Origin: Aquificota bacterium
GTDB taxonomy: Bacteria; Aquificota; Aquificia; Aquificales; Aquificaceae
DNA: 9,564 nt
Direction of reading: 5' to 3'
Assembly (NCBI GenBank): GCA_013153455.1
Contig: JAADEK010000008.1
Coordinates: 1-9,564, forward strand
Positions within the stretch are counted from its first letter, which is position 1; every line of letters starts with the position of its first letter. Below, one piece after another: positions 1 to 5,247 of this stretch. The position numbers and the translations under genes were made by a program. The notes beneath the pieces were generated by a model. That model did no database searches and had not been told where the DNA came from. It worked only from the letters and a program-made list of their open reading frames with translations.

Positions 1-797
1 ATTTCCTTTTTCAGGAACCTTATTCGGTTCTCTATAGCCCTCCTTTCCTCCTCGCTCTTTACCTCCTTTAGCTTTTCCCTCGCTTCGTTTATGAGCTTTT
101 GTATCTTCTCCTTCTCCTTTTTTACCTGTTTCGGTGTGAGAATAAGGTTCTTTATGTAGCGGTAGGCGAGCCTCTCCTCGGAGAAGTATTGAGGGAAGTT
201 TATGATTACGTCCCTGTAGCGGACCGAAGCGTTGTAGGGGTAGCCGTATTCCTCGTAAAACTTAGCTATGTAATACTCGTGAAGGGCGAGCTTCCTGTTT
301 GCTTCCTCAAGCGCTTCCTCAACCTTCCTTATGAACCTGCTGTTCGGGTAGCGCGTCATAAACTCCTTTGCCTTCTCTATAGCCCTGAGCGTGTAGGTTT
401 GGTCCCTGTAGGGGTCGGGCGCTACCTTCACGAGGCTGTCTATGAGGATATAAAAGACCTCCTCCGCTTCGGGGCTTCCGGGGTAGTTTGAGAGAAAATC
501 CTCCGCGTAAACGACCGCGTCTATGTAGTTGCGGTCTAAGTATGCGGACTTTACGAGGAGGTATTTCGCGGTCTTTATCTGCTCCGGCGTGAGGTGCTCT
601 ATGTAGCTGAGCGCCTTCTCAAGGTTTACCTTCGCGTCCCCCCAGTCCCCTTTTCTGTATTCCCTGAGACCTTCGGTGTAAAACTCCTTCGCGTATCCGC
701 GCCTCCTTTCCTCGGACTTAGGCGCGCACGAGTAGAGAAAGAGCGCGGTCAGTAGTCCGTAAAGAGTATAGTGAAAAAGTCGGGTTTTTCGGTCCAT
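1..797 (-). CDS. bamD: BamD-type outer-membrane assembly lipoprotein (3' end outside window)
   Basis: This is a partial gene of 265 codons, open at the left edge. It likely encodes BamD, the TPR lipoprotein that works with BamA to insert beta-barrel proteins into the outer membrane. The ATG at 797 gives a basic start (MDRKTR), a hydrophobic stretch and a lipobox LYSC, so Cys24 would be lipidated by signal peptidase II. No ATG, GTG or TTG follows in frame before the lipobox, which fixes this start; an upstream TTG at 818 is less likely. TPR-like helices follow. The family-typical segment is visible: a DQT followed by helices, RYPNSRF, then ALHEYYIAKFYEEYGYPYNA and a VRYRDVIINFP stretch. The length so far fits BamD (about 240 to 280 residues), so only a short C-terminus is probably missing. 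It overlaps the RNase E/G gene by 49 bases in another frame, suggesting coupled translation. Another TPR lipoprotein is the alternative. Confidence 0.85.
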   Translation of the reverse strand, partial: MDRKTRLFHYTLYGLLTALFLYSCAPKSEERRRGYAKEFYTEGLREYRKGDWGDAKVNLEKALSYIEHLTPEQIKTAKYLLVKSAYLDRNYIDAVVYAEDFLSNYPGSPEAEEVFYILIDSLVKVAPDPYRDQTYTLRAIEKAKEFMTRYPNSRFIRKVEEALEEANRKLALHEYYIAKFYEEYGYPYNASVRYRDVIINFPQYFSEERLAYRYIKNLILTPKQVKKEKEKIQKLINEAREKLKEVKSEEERRAIENRIRFLKKE

Positions 798-2122
798 ACT
801 TCTTTTATGGTAATCCAATCCTGTAGCTTTTTCTTTCTTATAAGGCGCCTCACGTCCTCCGCCAAGCGCGGGTGAACCCTTATCTCCGCCCTCTTCCACT
901 TGTTTTGCTCAAGCTCCTTCTCAATGAGGTAAAGGACGTAGTCCTTACTCCTGACGATTCCGGTTCCGTTGCAAGCGGGACAGCTTTCCCCCAGAACCTC
1001 GTAAACGCTCTCGGAGTCCCTCTTTCTCGTTATCTCCATAAGACCGAGCCGTGTGATGTCGTATACCTTCGCCCTCAGGTTTTCCTTCTCAAAAATCCTT
1101 TTCGCTTCCTCAAGGACCCTCCTCTTGTCTTCTTCCCTCTTCAGGTCAACGAGGTCAATCACGATTATACCCGATAGGTTCCTGAGCTTTATCTGTTTTG
1201 CTATGACTTTCAAAGCTTTTATGTTTGTCCTAAGGGCGCTGTCCTCAAGCGAGTGCCCGCACCCCTCTCCCGTATTTACGTCTATGACAACCATCGCTTC
1301 CGTCGGCTCAATAACTATAAAGCCCCCTCCCTGTAGCCACACGTGTTTCATAAAGAGTCTTGATATGAGTTGGTAAACGGAGAGCTTCCCGAGCTTGTCA
1401 AGGTTTTGGGTGTAGCGGAGCTTCGTCTTTATGGTATCCCCGAATATGTTTATCAGCTCCTTCCAGATTTCCGCGTTGTCAACGCATATCTCCCTTATGA
1501 AGCTCCAGTAATCCCGAATCACTCGCGCAAAGGCGGGGAGGTCTTCGTAAAGAAGTCCCTTTTGGACGCGCTTCGCCTTTTCCTTTATCCCCTCCCATAG
1601 CTTCCTGAGCTTCTCAAGCTCCTCAAGGACTTCCCTCTCGCTCACCCGAACCGCGGAGGCTCTTATGATGACGCCCTCGGAGCTGTTTAGGGAGGCGCGA
1701 AGAACCTCCTTGAGCCTCTCCGTAAAGGGTATGTTCTTTATCTTCCCCGAAGCTTTTAGTTTCTTGAGCGTGGGAAAGTAGATTATATACTTTCCCGGGA
1801 GAGCTACCTTACACGTAAGCTTCGCCCCCTTGAGGGGGGTGTCTTCGCGCCTTAGCTGGACTATCACCTTATCGCCTACCTTCAGCCCCTCGCAGTGTTT
1901 CCTGTCCTGCAGGAAGGCTTCCTTTTCTGTTCCTATGTCAACGAAGTATCCGTCAAGGCTGTTGCAAACGTTCTTAACGATACCCTTAAAGATTGAACCC
2001 GTTTGACTTCTTCTCCCCCTCCTTTCTACTTTTAGCTCTACTATGTCCTCCCCCGAGACGACGAACGTAAAGACGAGGCTCTCGTTAGCGCTGATAAATA
2101 TATCAACCTCACCAAGCACCAA
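749..2122 (-). CDS. rng: Ribonuclease E/G family endoribonuclease
   Basis: This 457-residue protein is an RNase E/G endonuclease, which cleaves single-stranded RNA in rRNA maturation and mRNA decay in the cytoplasm. Its size fits RNase G or the catalytic half of RNase E; the long RNase E scaffold tail is absent. The S1 domain spans about residues 38 to 115 (TGSIFKGIVKNV, GYFVDIGTEKEAFL). The DNase I-like catalytic part carries the two metal-binding aspartates, D281 in VVIDVNTGEG and D323 in IIVIDLVDL, 42 residues apart as expected. The Zn-link CPAC is at 381-384. The 5'-sensor motif that reads VRTAG in E. coli RNase E is IIRASA here: Arg154 is kept, but the Thr position is Ala. The start is TTG at 2122; GTG at 2119 is equally possible, and neither has a clear Shine-Dalgarno site. 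The gene diverges from lpxI with no intergenic space. Confidence 0.93.
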   Translation of the reverse strand: MVLGEVDIFISANESLVFTFVVSGEDIVELKVERRGRRSQTGSIFKGIVKNVCNSLDGYFVDIGTEKEAFLQDRKHCEGLKVGDKVIVQLRREDTPLKGAKLTCKVALPGKYIIYFPTLKKLKASGKIKNIPFTERLKEVLRASLNSSEGVIIRASAVRVSEREVLEELEKLRKLWEGIKEKAKRVQKGLLYEDLPAFARVIRDYWSFIREICVDNAEIWKELINIFGDTIKTKLRYTQNLDKLGKLSVYQLISRLFMKHVWLQGGGFIVIEPTEAMVVIDVNTGEGCGHSLEDSALRTNIKALKVIAKQIKLRNLSGIIVIDLVDLKREEDKRRVLEEAKRIFEKENLRAKVYDITRLGLMEITRKRDSESVYEVLGESCPACNGTGIVRSKDYVLYLIEKELEQNKWKRAEIRVHPRLAEDVRRLIRKKKLQDWITIKEVWTEKPDFFTILFTDY

Positions 2123-2934
2123 TGAATATTTTAAACTCTTATCTTGGTGTGAAGCCCAAGCTCGCCCTTATAGCGGGAAAGGGTAAACTTCCGGAGGAAC
2201 TTCTCCGCTCCGCAAAGGAGCGCGGTGAGGAGATACTCACAATAGGCGTTGAGCGCATAACGGACATAAAGACGGACTACGTCGTCCCTATAACGGGTCT
2301 GGGGAAGCTACTCAGGATTTTGGAAAAGGAAAGGGTTAAAGGGATTTTCTTGCTGGGGAAGTTTGAGCACAGGCTTATATACTCGGATATCCTCAGGTTT
2401 GACCTCACGACGCTTTCCTTTTTGCGCTCGCTTCCGGACAAAAGACCCCAAACGCTCGTAAGAGCGTTCATAAATCTATTAAAGGAAAAGGGTTACGACT
2501 TTCCCGACCCGAGACCCTACCTTTCCCACATACTCGCGGGGAGGGGTCTTTTGAACCGTGTTGAGCCGAGTTCCGATGTTCTTGAGGACGGTCTTTGGGG
2601 CTTTCGGGTTGCGAAGGAGGTCGCGGAGCTTGACGTCGGGCAGACGCTCGTTGTGAAGGACAAGGCGGTCGTCGCGGTTGAGGCTATGGAGGGAACGCAG
2701 GAGACCATAACGAGGGCTGGGAAGCTCTGCGGGGATTTTGTGGTCGTAAAGGTTGCGAGAAAGTCCCAAGACTTCAGGATAGACGTCCCTACGGTGGGTC
2801 CCGAGACGCTTGAGGTCATGAGACGGAGCAAAGCGAAGGCTCTATTTCTTGAGGCTGGGAAGGTTTACATCGTTGAAAAGGAGCGCTTCTTGAGCCTCGC
2901 GGACAGGTATAAGATAAGTGTGTGGGGCGTGTGA
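2122..2934 (+). CDS. lpxI: UDP-2,3-diacylglucosamine pyrophosphatase LpxI
   Basis: LpxI hydrolyses UDP-2,3-diacylglucosamine to lipid X and UMP, the fourth step of lipid A synthesis, at the cytoplasmic face of the inner membrane. It replaces the unrelated LpxH in some bacteria. The 270-residue length and two-domain layout fit the family. The N-terminal part has LALIAGKGKLP and a FLLGKFEH segment. The C-terminal part has VVVKDKAVVAVEAMEGTQE, with R198 following, and IDVPTVGPETLE around Asp221, the conserved motif I assign to the catalytic aspartate region by family knowledge. The ATG at 2122 has no Shine-Dalgarno site. A GTG at 2149 would start the protein at VKPKLALIAGKG, which matches the usual family N-terminus better and would leave 26 AT-rich bases for a promoter; the start is therefore uncertain. 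The end overlaps coaE by four bases (GTGA), so the two genes are probably co-transcribed. Confidence 0.92.
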   Translation: MNILNSYLGVKPKLALIAGKGKLPEELLRSAKERGEEILTIGVERITDIKTDYVVPITGLGKLLRILEKERVKGIFLLGKFEHRLIYSDILRFDLTTLSFLRSLPDKRPQTLVRAFINLLKEKGYDFPDPRPYLSHILAGRGLLNRVEPSSDVLEDGLWGFRVAKEVAELDVGQTLVVKDKAVVAVEAMEGTQETITRAGKLCGDFVVVKVARKSQDFRIDVPTVGPETLEVMRRSKAKALFLEAGKVYIVEKERFLSLADRYKISVWGV

Positions 2935-3521
2935 AGCGCGTGGGTCTCACGGGAAACATAGGAAGCGGGAAGTCTACGGTAGCGCACATGTTCAGAAAGC
3001 TCGGGGCTTGGGTTCTTGACGCGGACAAATTAATCCACTCCTTTTACAGAAAGGGGCATAAGGTCTACCGTGAGGTTCTTGAACTTTTCGGGAATGAGAT
3101 TTTAACACCAGAGGGTGAGATAGACAGGAGGAAGCTCGCGGATATCGTCTTTTCGGACAAAGGGAAGCTTTCGGAGCTTGAGAGGATAACCCACGGCGCT
3201 CTTTACGAGGAGGTGGAAAAGACCGTAAGCAGGCTAAAGGACGGGGATGTGTTTATACTTGAGGCTTCACTCCTCGTTGAGAAGGGGAGCGCGGACAGAT
3301 ACGACAAGCTAATCGTGGTTTACGCGCCCTACGAGCTTTGTAAAAAAAGGGCGCTCGCGAGGGGCATGAGCGAGGAGGACTTTGAGAGGCGCTGGCGCCT
3401 CCAGCTTCCCCCCGAAGAGAAGGTAAAACGCGCGGACTTCGTTATTGACAACACAAAAACCCTGAAGGAGACCTTTGAGCAGGTGAGGGAGGTCTACGAA
3501 AAGCTCAAAGAAGACCCTTGA
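2931..3521 (+). CDS. coaE: Dephospho-CoA kinase
   Basis: CoaE phosphorylates the 3'-hydroxyl of the ribose in dephospho-CoA with ATP, the last step of coenzyme A synthesis, in the cytoplasm. With the GTG start at 2931 the protein has 196 residues and begins MKRVGLTGNIGSGKST, placing the P-loop at residues 8-16 as in the family. A GTG at 2922 would add three residues, but the 2931 start overlaps the lpxI stop as GTGA, which is typical of coupled genes. Further family marks are VLDADKLIH (D30, D32), the FILEASLLVEKG segment, and the lid ending with RADFVIDN near the C-terminus. It resembles, from memory, the Aquifex aeolicus enzyme. Its 3' end overlaps the convergent ElyC-like gene by 17 bases, inside a perfect inverted repeat. 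Pairing with lpxI is probably positional, since the two pathways are distinct. Confidence 0.95.
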   Translation: MKRVGLTGNIGSGKSTVAHMFRKLGAWVLDADKLIHSFYRKGHKVYREVLELFGNEILTPEGEIDRRKLADIVFSDKGKLSELERITHGALYEEVEKTVSRLKDGDVFILEASLLVEKGSADRYDKLIVVYAPYELCKKRALARGMSEEDFERRWRLQLPPEEKVKRADFVIDNTKTLKETFEQVREVYEKLKEDP

Positions 3522-3525
3522 GCTT
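3501..3525. terminator. Candidate bidirectional hairpin at the convergent gene ends
   Basis: AAGCTCAA at 3501-3508 and TTGAGCTT at 3518-3525 form a perfect 8-base inverted repeat around a 9-base loop. Its centre (3513) coincides with the centre of the 17-base overlap between coaE and the ElyC-like gene. Each arm contains the TGA stop of one gene. Read leftward, the stem ends in a short CTTTTC run; read rightward there is no U tract. It may be a weak bidirectional terminator or a transcript-end stabiliser. The terminator role is inference. Confidence 0.45.
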
Positions 3526-4230
3526 GTAAAAGAGGAGCGCCAGATACTCCCTTACCGCTGTTGAGCTGTCGTAAAGAACGCTGTATTTGGGGAATAAGCT
3601 GTATAGGTTATACCTTCCCTCAAAGCGAAAGTCCGTAGGTGCGGGAACCGCGTCAAGCCCCGCTCTCCTGAAGAGCGAGAGCGCCCTTTTCATGTGAAAG
3701 GCGGATGTGACGAGCGCTACCCTTTTACAACCCAATTTCTTACAGATTTCCTTTACGAACCGCGCGTTTTGCGCGGTGTCCGTGCTCCTCAATTCCGCAA
3801 AAACCATATCCCTCGGAACGCCGAAAGCCCGAAGGAGTTCCCTCATCTCCTCCGCCTCCGGTATTGAACCGAGGGAAGCGCCCCCGGAAACGATGAGGGG
3901 AACCCTCAGCTTCCTGTAGAGCAGGAATCCAGCGACGAGCCTCCTGTAAGAAGAGGGCTTAAGTCGTCCGTTGTTGTATGCGCCCCCGCCGAGTATAACT
4001 ATCGCATCCGCGCTTTCGGGCTTTTTGTCCCAGTAGGGCGACTCAAGGGGGTAAAAGAGGGCATCCTTTACGGGTTCTATTGAGAGGAGATACAAAGAAA
4101 GGGCGGAGGAAAGGGATATGAATCTCACGAGCTTTTTCCTTGAAAGGAGGTAAACAAGAAGAAAGCTCAGGATGAATATACCGGGGGGAAGTATGAGGTA
4201 TGCGATGAGCTTCTTGAGGGTGAAGCTCAT
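3505..4230 (-). CDS. ElyC/YdcF-family (DUF218) inner-membrane protein
   Basis: This 241-residue protein has two N-terminal membrane segments (about residues 6-28 and 33-52), then a DUF218 domain. Family motifs are DAIVILGGG (about 75-83), LIVSGGA, a TDTAQNARF helix and VALVTSAFHMKRAL, ending in APTDF. The first residues, MSFTLKKLIAYLILPP, and the SIEPVKDALFYPLES stretch resemble E. coli ElyC, a factor in peptidoglycan assembly linked to the undecaprenyl-phosphate lipid carrier, more than the shorter SanA or the soluble-type YdcF. The enzymatic reaction of the family is not settled, so I give no symbol. The ATG overlaps the exbD stop as ATGA, so it is the last gene of the operon and is translationally coupled to the motor genes. 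It ends in a 17-base overlap with coaE. The family is firm; the ElyC-like role is inferred. Confidence 0.85.
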   Translation of the reverse strand: MSFTLKKLIAYLILPPGIFILSFLLVYLLSRKKLVRFISLSSALSLYLLSIEPVKDALFYPLESPYWDKKPESADAIVILGGGAYNNGRLKPSSYRRLVAGFLLYRKLRVPLIVSGGASLGSIPEAEEMRELLRAFGVPRDMVFAELRSTDTAQNARFVKEICKKLGCKRVALVTSAFHMKRALSLFRRAGLDAVPAPTDFRFEGRYNLYSLFPKYSVLYDSSTAVREYLALLFYKLKGLL

Positions 4231-4628
4231 CTCTTTTTCCTGACCGCTATGACGAGGTTCTCAACACCGCTCTTTCTTGCGATGTCCATTACCTTGACGA
4301 CGAACTTGTGGGGTGTGTCTTGGTCCGCCTCAAGGATTATATGCGTAGGCTTTTTCTCCGAGATTACGCGCGAAAGCTCATCCTCCCCGATTGGCTTTCC
4401 GAAGAGCATGATACGACCTTCTTTCGTTATTTGGACCTTCAGCGCGGTTATGTTTGCCTTTTGCCCGGTCTCCGAGAGGGGGAGTTTAACCGCTATGAAG
4501 GTCTCGGGACTCCTGAAGGCGAGAACCGCGAGGAACAGAAAAACCGCCAGAAGGGTATCAACGAGTGGAACGACGTCTATGTAAGCCCTCTCTTCTTCCC
4601 TGAACCTTATGCGCTTTCTGAGGTTCAT
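4227..4628 (-). CDS. exbD: ExbD/TolR-family proton-channel subunit
   Basis: This 133-residue protein is an ExbD/TolR stator subunit that sits in the inner membrane, pairs with ExbB/TolQ and turns proton flow into force on a periplasmic partner. It has a short basic cytoplasmic head, one membrane helix (about residues 19-38) that starts IDVVPLVDTLLAV, and a periplasmic domain of about 95 residues. Asp24 in PLVD matches the essential membrane aspartate of ExbD and TolR. The periplasmic domain shows the usual pattern: a basic strand, ITKEGRIMLFGKPI, LEADQDTPH, then a VVKVMDIARKSGV helix. The start has a good Shine-Dalgarno site, GGAGTGA at 4639-4633, seven bases before ATG and overlapping the exbB stop. 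ExbD and TolR cannot be told apart from sequence alone. No TonB or TolA is encoded nearby. Confidence 0.92.
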   Translation of the reverse strand: MNLRKRIRFREEERAYIDVVPLVDTLLAVFLFLAVLAFRSPETFIAVKLPLSETGQKANITALKVQITKEGRIMLFGKPIGEDELSRVISEKKPTHIILEADQDTPHKFVVKVMDIARKSGVENLVIAVRKKR

Positions 4629-4632
4629 ACCA

Positions 4633-5244
4633 TCACTCCAAGTAGTTTATAATCTGGCGGGCTTCCTCCGAGACGCGGTCAAGGATACCGTTTCCTACCA
4701 TCCTGTAGACCCAATAAGCGACGAAGGCTGGTATCGCGACGCCGAGACCCGTCGCAGCTGCGACGAGAACCTCGCTGATTCCGCGCGCGAGGAGTTGTAT
4801 GGCTTCCTCACCGCTTATCGCGAAAGCTTGAAACACCTTTATAAGCCCCGTAATGGTCCCGAAGAGTCCTAAAAGCGGGGCGACGGACGCGGTGGTGGAA
4901 AGGAGGGGTAGGTTCTTTTCAACCTTCGGAACGAGGGGGGCAAGCTCGCTCTCCATGAGCTGAATCAGGTAACCCTTTTCTCTTCTTCCCTTGAGGTATT
5001 CGTCAAGGACGACGGAAAGGGCTTTCGTGAAGGGGTGCTCAACGACGCTCGCTACCTTAAGCGCGCTCTCGTAATCACCCTTTTGTATGAGCATCTTCAG
5101 CTCGTTGAGGTTCGGGGGGAGGAAGTTCTTTAGTCTCAGGTTCATAGCCCTCTCAAGGATGATATACCACGAGAGAAGGGACAAAAGAAGGAGGGGATAC
5201 ATCACTATCCCCCCCTTCTGAATCCACTCAAAGAGGAAGTCCAT
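4633..5244 (-). CDS. exbB: ExbB/TolQ/MotA-family proton-channel subunit
   Basis: This 203-residue protein forms the pentameric channel around the ExbD/TolR helices in the inner membrane. The three expected membrane segments are visible: about residues 13-31 (VMYPLLLLSLLSWYIILERA), 113-141 (beginning PLLSTTASVAPLLGLFGTIT) and 155-181 (GISEVLVAAATGLGVAIPA). The cytoplasmic loop between the first two is helical and charged. The LLGLFGT and GISEVLVAAATGLGVAIPA signatures are diagnostic of the family. The ATG at 5244 lies four bases after the TPR gene's stop and has a strong Shine-Dalgarno site, GGAGGG, made from the last two codons of that gene. The exbD start follows four bases after its stop. 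The tight coupling to the TPR gene suggests that the TPR protein is part of, or works with, this motor. Confidence 0.93.
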   Translation of the reverse strand: MDFLFEWIQKGGIVMYPLLLLSLLSWYIILERAMNLRLKNFLPPNLNELKMLIQKGDYESALKVASVVEHPFTKALSVVLDEYLKGRREKGYLIQLMESELAPLVPKVEKNLPLLSTTASVAPLLGLFGTITGLIKVFQAFAISGEEAIQLLARGISEVLVAAATGLGVAIPAFVAYWVYRMVGNGILDRVSEEARQIINYLE

Positions 5245-5247
5245 CGT

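Noticed and set aside
99..491. Rightward open frame of 130 codons in the left part
   Set aside because: It lies antisense to bamD, shows a biased composition typical of the reverse of Lys/Glu-rich genes, and has no recognisable domain.
4308..4652. Rightward open frame of 114 codons, with others nearby, opposite exbD
   Set aside because: It is antisense to the well-supported exbD gene and has no domain or ribosome site.
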